DNA of 6,582 nucleotides from Clostridia bacterium (GCA_023228225.1 JALOBO010000075.1:1-6582), one strand, 5' to 3'; positions 1-6,582 are shown, counted from the stretch's first letter. Notes: a model not told the origin generated them from the letters alone. Made by a program: numbers and translations.

Positions 1-3000
1 TCGTAAATGTATCTACATTACTTTCGTTATTTGTTCCGCCATTTAGCGTATAAGTAATATTATAATCTATTAATGTCCAATGAGCATAAACTGTAATATC
101 TCCAGTTGTAGTAATTTCTGTGATAAGTGATGGAGTGTCATTATACCAACCATCAAATTGATAATCTGTTTTAGTTGGTGCATATAGCATTACATCTAAA
201 TCATTTATTGTAAATGTATCTACATTACTTTCGTTATTTGTTCCACCATCTAAAGAATAACTAATATTATAAACTTCATACCATTTAGCATAAATTGTTT
301 TATTCCCAACCGAAGTTATTGAATATATTGGGGTTGTATAACTAGAACTTGTAAACCAACCGCCAAACTCATAGCCACTTCTCGTTGCGTCATACAAAGG
401 TATGTCTAAATTACTTTCACTAAAGGTTGATGGATTACTACCACTATTTGTCCCACCATATAACACATAAGCAATTTCATAAACTGGTTCTTGTTCTGCA
501 GTAACACTAAACGCTATACCAAATTCAAGATTTGTGCCACCGTCTAAATCTGTTGATTTTTCTCCGCTTGCTTCAATTCCTATACCAAATGCAAGTTCTG
601 CACTACTATCTAAATCTGTTGACTTGTAACCATTTGCTATAAAATTTATTCCAAATTCTAAATTTGCAACAGAAGATGAAATCATTCCATATGCACGGAT
701 TGAAATTCCTAAATCTATATTAGCACTTCCACCATAAGCAAGTCTTCCTGTTGCAGTAATGCTAATTCCTAAATTAGTTTCACAATGGCCGTCATAAACA
801 TCAATAACTTTTGGGTTTATGTCTTTATCGCCAATTTCTTTAATATTTAGTCTAAAGTGTGTTTTTGATAATGAGAAACCGTTTAGTCTTTCGTTACAAG
901 CAATATATAGGTTGCCATAAATATCTCCAATAGCCCAACTTGAAACTCCATCAGTGCCATAAGACAGTACCCAATATTGTGTTGCTAAACCATCTGTTAC
1001 TTTATAAATTGCTCCACTTGAAAATGCTTCACTTAAGTTTTCAAAATATTGTGGCCAGTCAACTTCTAATAAATTCATTATATCTTGCGAAGTAGGGTTT
1101 TCAATAGTTGTGGTAGACCATATTTGATATGTTGTATCTGTTGTGGTTACCCAATGAATTGAATCTCCATCAAAATCTATTAAATCCGTGAATGAAACTA
1201 TGTTTGTTAAGTCATTATATTCTATTTTTGTATCGTCTAACTTAATAGTTTCTGAATAACCACTCTTAATCTTTAAATCTTCAAATAATTCGTACTTTGT
1301 CCCATCTGTGTAAAGATACAAATATGCTTCTGTATCTTCACTAGGGTTATTTACAATAAAATTATTGTTATAGAACGCTTGGCCTAAAATATAAAGGCCA
1401 ACATAATAAGACAAAACATTAACTTGATATGTTTGATTATAATTTGTCATAGGGTCTTTATCAACTACAAGGCTATCAATTCCAGTATCATTCATTGCAA
1501 TACTTCCACAAGAGAAATAAGGGTATCTGTTACCGTGCAACTCAAGTAATGTATCTCTAGTTATTTTTGGGTATGTTTCGTAATCATCACTATCAAGTTC
1601 TAAACCACTACAAATTATAAAGCCTAACTGTGTAAATCTTCCGTTTTCATCTGTATATCTAACCGCTTGATTGTACCAATTACCACTTCCTCTTTCTACT
1701 AAACCGTCTCCAGCCACTTGGTTATTTTCAAAACCAAATGTAAATGCAAAGCCTTGTTTTAGTGGGTATGATGAAACTGGTACAGCTAATGAATAATAGT
1801 TATAAGCCGTTTCTGGAACCGATTCAAACATTCCATCTGTTCTAATAAGCGCTACTGTTGCTTTCGTTTTATAATCTGTGATTGTTTCTCCAAGTAATAT
1901 GGCAACTATTGTTTTAACAGTTCTACTATTCGTGTAAATTTTCGTAACTTGGTCTGCTCTTGCTATAATATCATTTGGTGGAAAAATGTAAATATAATCA
2001 CTATAATGTTCGTGTCTATTCAAAACATTTTTAGCGTAATTATCTCTCCAACGATACGTTTGGTCTACTATGGTTTGTCTGCTTTCTCTGTTGTAGTACT
2101 TGGTAACAAAGTAAGTAGCAATAAAATAATAAGGAAACCAATCTCTATTTACTGTTGTGACTGTATAATTGTTAATGTCTTTCATTCCAACTGCATACTG
2201 TTCACTTAAAGAATGGTGCATTTTTTGAAACGAGAATGTAACGTTACCAGTTCTTTGCAAATCTCCGTAATTCTTTCGAGATGACCGAACTACATTTATG
2301 ATCGATTCATCTTGGTTTTGTCGCATTTCACTGTAAAAGTTAATTTGGCTCAAATCTTCCTTGTCGCCCTTTGTTACAAGGTCTTGCAAGGTCAAGTACG
2401 AAAATCTAAATCTCAAGTCTTTGTATAGCGTAGCGTCTGTCAAAAAATCTAAATCAATCGTAATATTATGATCCCAATACATTGTTGGCACGCTATCATA
2501 TGTATATGTAAAAGGCGTTGGCATATTTAACATCAAATATTCATATATACCTAATTTAACAACGTTTTGAATGAGTGTTTTATTTACAAGCGTTCCATAG
2601 ATTTCTGAAACTTTAATCTTCTTAGCGCCCATTTCCCAATAGATATTGTCAACCATATTTGTTCTTAAACCCAAATCACTGTCCCAAAATAATTTTGTTG
2701 TAGTTGTTGGGAAGTTGTCTGTTATGTATTTAAGTTTCCATTCTTCAATGTTGATTGTTCTTGAAGTTAATGGTATCTCTAAATTTTCAAATTCTTGGCT
2801 AACTTCTATAACATCTGGAAAAACTCCCCTTGCAGAATCAATGGTAATCATTGGTACTAATACTACAAATTCTTTAGGAGTATAAATTTCCTTTGGCAGC
2901 TTAATCTCAAACGTTGAATCTGTTATCTGCAAATCAGTTGCTCTTACTTGTTGAAAACCGTCTTGAGATGGCGAAAACATTGTTGCTTCGTCCATATCAT

Positions 3001-4186
3001 TTGGTAATGCTTGGCTTAAAGGTGCATAAGACCTAGAGCCTATTTGATTTATATTTTGGCTTGAACTTCTTTCCATTACATCTTGTTCGGAAAAAGTTCC
3101 TGTTGATAAATTAAACTGTTCTATTTTAAGTGTATCTAATACTTCTCCATATTCAAGTCTTGGTAAAGAATTTATATACGATAAAGCAAAGATAAGCATT
3201 TGTCTTGCAGTTGCTTTTTCGAGATACATTTGTGGTGCTGGAACTGACTTTAAATATGTTTCAATCGTTGGGTCAATGTCAAATATTCTTGTGTCATCAA
3301 AGTATAGTAAACTTTCAATTCCACCACCTTTGCTAACGTTTTGTCTAACTGAATTTACAACATCATATATCGTTACTTGGTATTCATCAATTACGCTAAA
3401 ATAAAAGCGATATATTGCATATTCAGTAGCGGTATAACCAGCCGTAGTAATGTCTGTTTTCCAAGTTGTTGCACTTAGACCATATTCAATATAATATTTT
3501 CCTTTTGAAGTAAAAGTAATTTCTACATTATCTGCACTTATATCATACCAATTTGAATAAGTTGAAGTCCCAATATTGTATATTCTAAAAAGAGTAGGAC
3601 GTCTTGCATAAGGGTTTCCATAGCCATCATAACTATCTTCTATTACTTGATATGCTTGCGCTACTTGTAAAAATGTATAAACCTTATCTACATAATAAGT
3701 TTGCATTATTGTAAATGGGGGTAACCAAACATTAGCATTAAATGTTCCGCTAGTTGCTAAACCAGAATATTGGTTTAAAAACGCTCCATCTGTTGTAATT
3801 TCAAATTTTGCAGGCAGTTTATTCTCGATAGAGCGCGTTTTAGCCAGTGAAGCCATAATATATGCGTCTAACTTTCCTGTGTACTCTATGGCGCTAATAT
3901 CGTGCCTATATACGCTTGTTAGATTAGATGAAAGACTTACTCTGTCACTTATTACTAACATAACAAATGTTTCTGTTGCTATCTCGTTTAAGTCTGTGTA
4001 ATTGTCAACTTCTGTGATTTCTATTTCAAGAAGTCCATACTGTGAAAACGGTATATCGCTATCGTAGAAAGGTATTGATAACTTCGCTTCATCTAACGCT
4101 TCTTCCCATTTTCTTGAAGTGCTAAAGCCAGTTTCTATACCCGTTAATTTTGTTTTATTGAGATAAAACTCATATAAAAATGGCAT
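1..4186 (-). CDS. Giant tail-tip / baseplate hub (Tal-like) protein fused to a repeat-rich adhesin tail (partial, C-terminus off window)
   Basis: One frame runs without a stop from ATG 4186 to the left edge: 1395 codons are visible and the end is missing. AAAGGAG (4202-4196) precedes the ATG by 9 bases. There is no signal peptide, as expected for a virion rather than a secreted protein. Residues 1-110 look like the first hub domain, including VYRHDISAIEYTGKL (92-106), resembling the 'Y-x-H-x-I-x-x-I-E-x-T-K-x-L' pattern of Firmicutes phage tail-tip proteins. Residues 317-346 (APQMYLEKATARQM, then INSLPRLEY) and 589-653 (LRFRFSY, an asparagine/glutamine-rich loop, then GDLQRTGNVTFSF) also recall the middle hub regions of such proteins. 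Residues 812-850 include AFTFGFENNQVAGDG and a V-R-Y-T-D-E-N-G strand. From residue 1136 the protein becomes repetitive: five short repeats (1136-1230), then InlB B-type repeats from 1236 onward. The inferred role is closing the tube tip and binding the host surface. The coding call is very secure, the hub assignment moderate, the InlB repeats strong. Confidence 0.8.
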   Translation of the reverse strand, partial: MPFLYEFYLNKTKLTGIETGFSTSRKWEEALDEAKLSIPFYDSDIPFSQYGLLEIEITEVDNYTDLNEIATETFVMLVISDRVSLSSNLTSVYRHDISAIEYTGKLDAYIMASLAKTRSIENKLPAKFEITTDGAFLNQYSGLATSGTFNANVWLPPFTIMQTYYVDKVYTFLQVAQAYQVIEDSYDGYGNPYARRPTLFRIYNIGTSTYSNWYDISADNVEITFTSKGKYYIEYGLSATTWKTDITTAGYTATEYAIYRFYFSVIDEYQVTIYDVVNSVRQNVSKGGGIESLLYFDDTRIFDIDPTIETYLKSVPAPQMYLEKATARQMLIFALSYINSLPRLEYGEVLDTLKIEQFNLSTGTFSEQDVMERSSSQNINQIGSRSYAPLSQALPNDMDEATMFSPSQDGFQQVRATDLQITDSTFEIKLPKEIYTPKEFVVLVPMITIDSARGVFPDVIEVSQEFENLEIPLTSRTINIEEWKLKYITDNFPTTTTKLFWDSDLGLRTNMVDNIYWEMGAKKIKVSEIYGTLVNKTLIQNVVKLGIYEYLMLNMPTPFTYTYDSVPTMYWDHNITIDLDFLTDATLYKDLRFRFSYLTLQDLVTKGDKEDLSQINFYSEMRQNQDESIINVVRSSRKNYGDLQRTGNVTFSFQKMHHSLSEQYAVGMKDINNYTVTTVNRDWFPYYFIATYFVTKYYNRESRQTIVDQTYRWRDNYAKNVLNRHEHYSDYIYIFPPNDIIARADQVTKIYTNSRTVKTIVAILLGETITDYKTKATVALIRTDGMFESVPETAYNYYSLAVPVSSYPLKQGFAFTFGFENNQVAGDGLVERGSGNWYNQAVRYTDENGRFTQLGFIICSGLELDSDDYETYPKITRDTLLELHGNRYPYFSCGSIAMNDTGIDSLVVDKDPMTNYNQTYQVNVLSYYVGLYILGQAFYNNNFIVNNPSEDTEAYLYLYTDGTKYELFEDLKIKSGYSETIKLDDTKIEYNDLTNIVSFTDLIDFDGDSIHWVTTTDTTYQIWSTTTIENPTSQDIMNLLEVDWPQYFENLSEAFSSGAIYKVTDGLATQYWVLSYGTDGVSSWAIGDIYGNLYIACNERLNGFSLSKTHFRLNIKEIGDKDINPKVIDVYDGHCETNLGISITATGRLAYGGSANIDLGISIRAYGMISSSVANLEFGINFIANGYKSTDLDSSAELAFGIGIEASGEKSTDLDGGTNLEFGIAFSVTAEQEPVYEIAYVLYGGTNSGSNPSTFSESNLDIPLYDATRSGYEFGGWFTSSSYTTPIYSITSVGNKTIYAKWYEVYNISYSLDGGTNNESNVDTFTINDLDVMLYAPTKTDYQFDGWYNDTPSLITEITTTGDITVYAHWTLIDYNITYTLNGGTNNESNVDTFT
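2..64 (-). repeat. InlB B-type repeat, unit 3 (cut by window edge)
   Basis: The first 21 residues (1375-1395) of a third unit are visible: it opens with YNITYTLNGGTN and continues NESNVDTFT, where the window ends. Its agreement with unit 2 shows the array continues; how many further units follow cannot be seen. Confidence 0.8.
3..37. repeat. 35-base perfect direct repeat, copy A (partner at 210-244)
   Basis: Bases 3-37 are identical to bases 210-244, an offset of 207 bases, which is exactly one 69-codon repeat unit. Beyond the perfect block the copies diverge at several positions within about 27 bases before matching again (TAATATTATA). The block encodes the segment GTNNESNVDTF of adjacent InlB B-repeats. 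Confidence 0.95.
65..271 (-). repeat. InlB B-type repeat, unit 2
   Basis: 69 residues (1306-1374). It opens with YNISYSLDGGTNNESNVDTF, has the central aromatic motif YQFDGWY, and closes with ITVYAHW. The pattern GG-T-N ... GWY ... T-x-Y-A-x-W is diagnostic of the Listeria-Bacteroides repeat. Its first third is almost identical at DNA level to unit 3. Confidence 0.88.
210..244. repeat. 35-base perfect direct repeat, copy B (partner at 3-37)
   Basis: Second copy of the block at 3-37, in the same orientation and reading frame. Unit 1 of the array (272-481) lacks this near-identity, so the similarity belongs to units 2 and 3 only. Confidence 0.95.
272..481 (-). repeat. InlB B-type (Listeria-Bacteroides / Flg_new) repeat, unit 1
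   Basis: 70 residues (1236-1305) of the tail-tip protein. The unit shows the full signature of the InlB B-repeat family: an opening YEIAYVLYGGTN, a middle GYEFGGWF, and a closing strand KTIYAKW. These repeats are beta-grasp-like domains common in surface adhesins of Firmicutes and related gut bacteria. The unit follows the linker AEQEPV directly after the short repeats. It is the most divergent of the visible units in its first third (GTNSGSNPSTF). Confidence 0.88.
497..781 (-). repeat. Five tandem short beta-type repeats (about 19-22 residues) in the tail-tip protein
   Basis: Residues 1136-1230 of the tail-tip protein fall into five units sharing a core N-L-x-F/L-G-I-x-I/F-x-A-x-G: TNLGISITATG, ANIDLGISIRAYG, ANLEFGINFIANG, AELAFGIGIEASG and TNLEFGIAFSVTA. 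Units 3 and 4 also share the linker KSTDLD. Their DNA is duplicated: the 14 bases at 543-556 recur at 609-622, and the 11 bases at 514-524 recur at 580-590, both at an offset of 66 bases (22 codons). Alternating small and hydrophobic residues suggest a beta-strand stack or a stalk. I do not recognise a named family. Confidence 0.8.
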
Positions 4187-4209
4187 TATATCGCACTCCT
4201 TTTTTAGTC

Positions 4210-4713
4210 TTAAATTCTCTTGTTCTTTGTTCCCTCTACATTTATTCCATAAAGTTCTCTTCCATAATCTAAACTATAATTTTGACGACTAATTTGTCTT
4301 TTTGTAAATAGTTCGTTTTGAATAGCGCCATATACATAGTTCATTCCAAGAGAAGAAACTGTTTTTAATGTATTTCTTGAATTATGAGCAGTTATTCGAT
4401 TTCCAGTTTCGGCTTCTTGTAAATTAATTCCAAAACTTATTAATTTTTCTGAAGTTGCAAGTAGCATTCCAATAGCAGCACCAGCTGAGCCTATTTTTCC
4501 TATTTTAGAAGATAGGATTCCAGTAGAACTTCCACTATTAATTGCACTCATTGTGCTGTTTACACCACTTGTTGCTTTTTTTAAAAGTCCAGTAGACTGC
4601 ATTGTATTTTTTGCTCTATTAATACTACCTTTGGTGCTTAATTTCATTTGGGAAGCGGTCTTCCCACCACCACCCATTCCATTTCTTATGTTAATGTTGT
4701 AATCTTCTGCCAT
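4210..4713 (-). CDS. Small Gly/Ser/Ala-rich virion-operon protein of unknown function (possible miniature tape-measure or internal tail protein)
   Basis: 167 residues from ATG at 4713 to TAA. A longer reading from TTG at 4749 would add 12 residues overlapping the previous gene. I reject it because the ATG has a good Shine-Dalgarno (GGCGGTG, 4727-4721) at 7 bases and begins only 4 bases after the previous stop, suggesting translational coupling. The N-terminus is polar with a glycine run (GMGGGG, 12-17). Residues 20-75 are rich in Lys, Ser, Thr and Gly. Residues 71-97 form the only hydrophobic stretch (GSAGAAIGMLLAT and following), either amphipathic or a weak membrane segment. The C-terminal 60 residues are basic and aromatic (RQNYSLDYGRELYG, 139-152). 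I do not recognise the family. It occupies the position between tail tube and tail tip normally held by the tape measure, and an Ala/Gly/Ser-rich sequence with one hydrophobic helix is compatible with a very short tape-measure or DNA-injection protein. That role is speculation. Confidence 0.7.
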   Translation of the reverse strand: MAEDYNINIRNGMGGGGKTASQMKLSTKGSINRAKNTMQSTGLLKKATSGVNSTMSAINSGSSTGILSSKIGKIGSAGAAIGMLLATSEKLISFGINLQEAETGNRITAHNSRNTLKTVSSLGMNYVYGAIQNELFTKRQISRQNYSLDYGRELYGINVEGTKNKRI

Positions 4714-4717
4714 AGGT

Positions 4718-5806
4718 CTACACCGCCAACTTGTTGTAGTAAGGAACAAATACCAAAGAGTAAACTATCTTTTCACCCTTACTTAATGATTCATTTGGTT
4801 GATTTTGAGTGCAAGTCATTAACCTTGTAACTGTTAAATCGTTGTCTATTGTGTAAAGACCAGTGCCACTATTGTAAAGGTACATTTCAATTTTAATTGT
4901 GTAAATGTGGTTTACAAGACTTTCTTGTAAACTGTCTTTGTAAAAGTGCCTTAACAATGTACCAACTGTCGTATCTTGCAAGTCCATTTGAACATCTAAA
5001 TTAAAAGCAAAACCTTTGTCTTTTTGTATGCTCTTAATTTCCTTTTGGTTTACTTGAGTTGAACTTGCTTTATCTGGAAGTAGCATAACACTTTCAACTC
5101 CACGAGCAGTGCCATAAAACCATTCATTTGGTTCAAGCAAGTGCATAATAACATCATCATTATCATCTAATATGCTATCTACACCAATGTAAATCTTTTG
5201 TTGATTTGCAAATTCTCCAAAGTTTGTTGCTCGAATTATGATAGGTAGAGTGTATGTTAAGTAGTTTTTTCCATTGATTTGAACAAATGAACCATAGTCG
5301 ATAGTGCCTGACATCATAATAACTTTGAGCGTTTCTTCAATTCTTGTTTTACTGCTTGTATTTGTAAGGTCAACATAACTGACATCTAACGTTGTCTGGT
5401 ACTGAATGAACCTTGCTCTAACTTCTTCAATAGCAAGAGTAATGGCTTGTTGAATGTTGATATTGTCTGCGCAAACTAGGAACTCTATCGAAGTATCACA
5501 TACCACATCTTTGATTGTATTTAGAGCAGTAAGTTCGCCATTCAAAGGTGCAATAGTCATAGCCACAAACGAGTTTTTTTCATTCGCATAAGTTGTTTCG
5601 TTAAACTTTGAAGTTAAATCAAACTTGCCATTTGAGTTTAGAGCAAATCTGCTAATCGTAAGCCCTTTTACGTTTCCGTCTATATCTGTATTTGTAATCC
5701 AGTCTGCAAAACTAAATTGGATCACTCCAGAGAAAGCACTGTCATTCATTTCTTCAATTATCAATTTGTATATATCTGTTTCTTTGATTGTGAATCCACG
5801 AGCCAT
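4718..5806 (-). CDS. Candidate major tail (tube) protein, two-half structure
   Basis: 362 residues, ATG at 5806, stop TAG at 4720-4718. The Shine-Dalgarno AAGGGGG (5820-5814) lies 7 bases upstream and shares its first A with the stop of the previous gene. There is no signal peptide or membrane segment. The protein alternates beta-rich stretches with short helices. Two parts look alike in layout: residues about 105-195 (strand, helix ITLAIEEVRARF, strand TTLDVSYV, then NGKNYLTYTLPIIIRAT) and about 265-357 (strand FNLDVQM, helix TLLRHFYKD, strand YTIKIEMYL, then KGEKIVYSLVFVPYY). A beta-sandwich with a single helix, sometimes duplicated, is the known fold of phage tail-tube and hub proteins. 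In many siphophages the major tail protein directly follows the gp10-like gene. The tail-tube call is therefore an inference from position and secondary-structure pattern; another virion protein is possible. I see no family-specific signature motif. Confidence 0.45.
   Translation of the reverse strand: MARGFTIKETDIYKLIIEEMNDSAFSGVIQFSFADWITNTDIDGNVKGLTISRFALNSNGKFDLTSKFNETTYANEKNSFVAMTIAPLNGELTALNTIKDVVCDTSIEFLVCADNINIQQAITLAIEEVRARFIQYQTTLDVSYVDLTNTSSKTRIEETLKVIMMSGTIDYGSFVQINGKNYLTYTLPIIIRATNFGEFANQQKIYIGVDSILDDNDDVIMHLLEPNEWFYGTARGVESVMLLPDKASSTQVNQKEIKSIQKDKGFAFNLDVQMDLQDTTVGTLLRHFYKDSLQESLVNHIYTIKIEMYLYNSGTGLYTIDNDLTVTRLMTCTQNQPNESLSKGEKIVYSLVFVPYYNKLAV
4721..4727 (-). promoter_or_regulatory. 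Ribosome binding site inside the preceding gene that fixes the 4713 start
   Basis: GGCGGTG differs by one base from GGAGGTG and ends 7 bases before ATG 4713. It lies within the last codons of the tail-tube candidate gene, just before its TAG. It supports the ATG over the in-frame TTG at 4749 and suggests that the 167-residue protein is translated by coupling to the gene before it. Confidence 0.65.
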
Positions 5807-5819
5807 GACAATTCCCCCT

Positions 5820-6431
5820 TTACGTTAATCTTTTAAATTCGTTATAAGTTCTTGATAGAGTGCTAATACCTTTTGTAGAGCCTTTAATTCTCTGGCTTAA
5901 TAATACTTGAGTATCTACTTTTAAACCAATGAAATTTGAAGTTGCTATACCGTTCTCTTTTCTATATTGGCTTTCTCTAATCATTGATATTTTGTTTCTT
6001 GCTTTTGAAGTGATAGCGTTGGTGTGCATATCTGCTTGTCTTAAAAACCTTTTTTCTTGTCCAAAAGGTTTTTGGCTAGATTTTAACATTACAAATGGCG
6101 TTTGAGTGAACATTGGCTTTTGTGCTGTTTTTAGATAAAATATAAGTTCTTCGACAATAGCCATTCTTGTTTGATTTTGAATAAAACCTTTGTATTTTTT
6201 AACTGGACCTACACCAAGTTCTAGGAACTTTATGTAGTTAGCTTGCATAAGGTTGTATCTAATGTTTATGATTTTGCTTGTGTTCTTGTTTAAAGTGATT
6301 GCTCTGCGCAAGTTTCCAGTGTCGTAAGGCGCAATCATAACTGCCATATTCCAGAACCACATTCCAAGTGAACTGTCTAAATTTTTGACTTTTTCAAACT
6401 GTTCTTCTGTTAAGTCGATATAAATGTCCAT
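5820..6431 (-). CDS. HK97-gp10-like tail-completion / head-tail joining protein
   Basis: 203 residues, ATG at 6431, stop TAA. Upstream is AAGGTGGTG (6445-6437), an 8-of-9 match to the ideal Shine-Dalgarno, 5 bases before the start. Residues 34-45 read APYDTGNLRRAI, matching the A-P-x-D-T-G-x-L-R-x-S/A-I signature of the gp10 / minor tail-completion family. Residues 66-76 (YIKFLELGVGP) match the following 'Y..F.E.G.GP' strand-turn of that family, and residues 82-101 look like the family's long helix. Family members form a ring at the neck that caps the tail tube and joins it to the head. Members are usually about 100-150 residues; here roughly 95 extra residues follow the helix (about 107-203), rich in Lys, Arg, Ser and Thr, and I cannot assign them. 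The next gene starts 13 bases downstream. The family call is fairly secure; the exact role (tail completion rather than minor capsid) is inferred from gene order. Confidence 0.75.
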   Translation of the reverse strand: MDIYIDLTEEQFEKVKNLDSSLGMWFWNMAVMIAPYDTGNLRRAITLNKNTSKIINIRYNLMQANYIKFLELGVGPVKKYKGFIQNQTRMAIVEELIFYLKTAQKPMFTQTPFVMLKSSQKPFGQEKRFLRQADMHTNAITSKARNKISMIRESQYRKENGIATSNFIGLKVDTQVLLSQRIKGSTKGISTLSRTYNEFKRLT

Positions 6432-6446
6432 TTAGACACCACCTTT

Positions 6447-6582
6447 TTATACTAGGACTAACGTTTTTAAACCCATTCTTAATAGCCTTTCGTTATAAGG
6501 GCTTGTGTCCATAGCGTTGTACTTGTTCATCATAGTTAAAGTACTATCTTGAGTAATAACCTTTAACAAGTACCATTCACGC
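6447..6582 (-). CDS. C-terminal end of an unrecognised protein upstream of the tail-completion gene (partial)
   Basis: An open frame enters from the right edge of the window, with complete codons from base 6581, and ends at TAA (6449-6447). It gives 44 visible residues, beginning REWYLLKVITQDSTLTMMNK and ending in GLKTLVLV. I do not recognise the fragment. It is accepted as coding because it ends 15 bases before the next start, that gap is filled by the next gene's Shine-Dalgarno sequence, and the strand and spacing match the rest of the operon. In HK97-like phages the gene just before a gp10-like protein is often the head-closure (stopper) or another neck protein. That is an inference from position only. 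The start and most of the protein lie outside the window. Confidence 0.6.
   Translation of the reverse strand, partial: REWYLLKVITQDSTLTMMNKYNAMDTSPYNERLLRMGLKTLVLV

Noticed and set aside
2..781. CRISPR array or diversity-generating retroelement variable region
   Set aside because: The repeats are in-frame protein-coding units of 66 to about 210 bases without unique spacers. There is no reverse transcriptase or lectin-type variable domain visible, and the differences between copies are not limited to adenine positions.
1949..2209. 86-codon open frame on the plus strand
   Set aside because: It lies wholly inside the continuous minus-strand tail-tip gene, has low-complexity hydrophobic content, and would be the only gene on the opposite strand. 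It is a shadow frame.
2646..2885. 79-codon open frame on the plus strand
   Set aside because: Antisense to the tail-tip gene, with no Shine-Dalgarno context or recognisable domain. The minus-strand translation here is a normal protein sequence.
1..4186. The long frame as a secreted bacterial surface protein
   Set aside because: InlB repeats suggest this, but the N-terminus (MPFLYEFYLNKTKL) is not a signal peptide, the first 700 residues look like a tail hub, and the gene is packed behind virion-structure genes.
4196..4206. A-run followed by G on the minus strand, resembling a slippery site for programmed frameshifting
   Set aside because: It lies after the TAA of the 167-residue gene and forms part of the Shine-Dalgarno sequence of the tail-tip gene, so it is not translated in a way that could shift frames.
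4714..4749. Upstream TTG start (4749) for the 167-residue protein
   Set aside because: It would add 12 residues overlapping the previous gene. The ATG at 4713 has a near-ideal Shine-Dalgarno at 7 bases and the usual tight 4-base spacing.
4648..4830. 60-codon plus-strand frame spanning the junction of two minus-strand genes
   Set aside because: Both underlying minus-strand genes have proper starts and ribosome binding sites, and the plus-strand product has no recognisable features.
5625..5828. 67-codon plus-strand frame
   Set aside because: Antisense to the start of the tail-tube candidate gene and its ribosome binding site; no support of its own.
1..6582. Alternative genetic code (TGA as Trp or TAG as Gln)
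   Set aside because: TGG is used for Trp throughout, the frames contain no internal TGA or TAG, and TAG ends the 362-residue gene at a sensible place just before the next start.

Overview
This window is an AT-rich piece of a bacteriophage or prophage virion-structure operon. All genes lie on the minus strand, so the biological order runs from base 6582 down to base 1. Five genes are visible, two of them cut by the window edges. They are separated by only 4 to 23 bases, with no room for a promoter, a terminator or an unrelated gene. Each of the four visible starts has a purine-rich Shine-Dalgarno sequence 5 to 9 bases upstream. Tryptophan is encoded by TGG, the visible stops are TAA or TAG, and the reading frames have no internal TGA or TAG. 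This fits the standard bacterial code and a low-GC Firmicutes-like host, possibly a gut Bacilli or Clostridia. The host is inferred from composition, ribosome binding sites and the InlB-type repeats; nothing in the window names it.

Region by region, in transcription order: (1) 6582-6447 is the last 44 residues of an unrecognised protein, in the place usually held by a head-closure or neck protein. (2) 6431-5820 encodes a 203-residue HK97-gp10-like tail-completion protein with the signature APYDTGNLRRAI and an unusually long C-terminal extension. (3) 5806-4718 encodes a 362-residue protein that is the best candidate for the major tail (tube) protein and seems to contain two related halves. (4) 4713-4210 encodes a 167-residue Gly/Ser/Ala-rich basic protein in the slot where a tape measure or its chaperones would be expected. 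(5) From 4186 to beyond the left edge runs one uninterrupted reading frame of at least 1395 codons. I read it as a tail-tip/baseplate hub (Tal-like) protein whose C-terminal part is an adhesin: five short beta-type repeats followed by at least three InlB B-type (Listeria-Bacteroides, Flg_new) repeats.

Together these genes appear to build the neck-to-tail-tip axis: a neck component, a tail-completion ring, a tube, a small internal protein, and a tip that carries the host-binding module. The two most interesting points are the fusion of bacterial-surface-type InlB repeats to a phage tail-tip protein, with a nearly identical repeat copy suggesting recent array growth, and the absence of a recognisable long tape measure or tail-chaperone pair between tube and tip. 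Function calls rest on motif reading by eye and gene order; no database search was possible.
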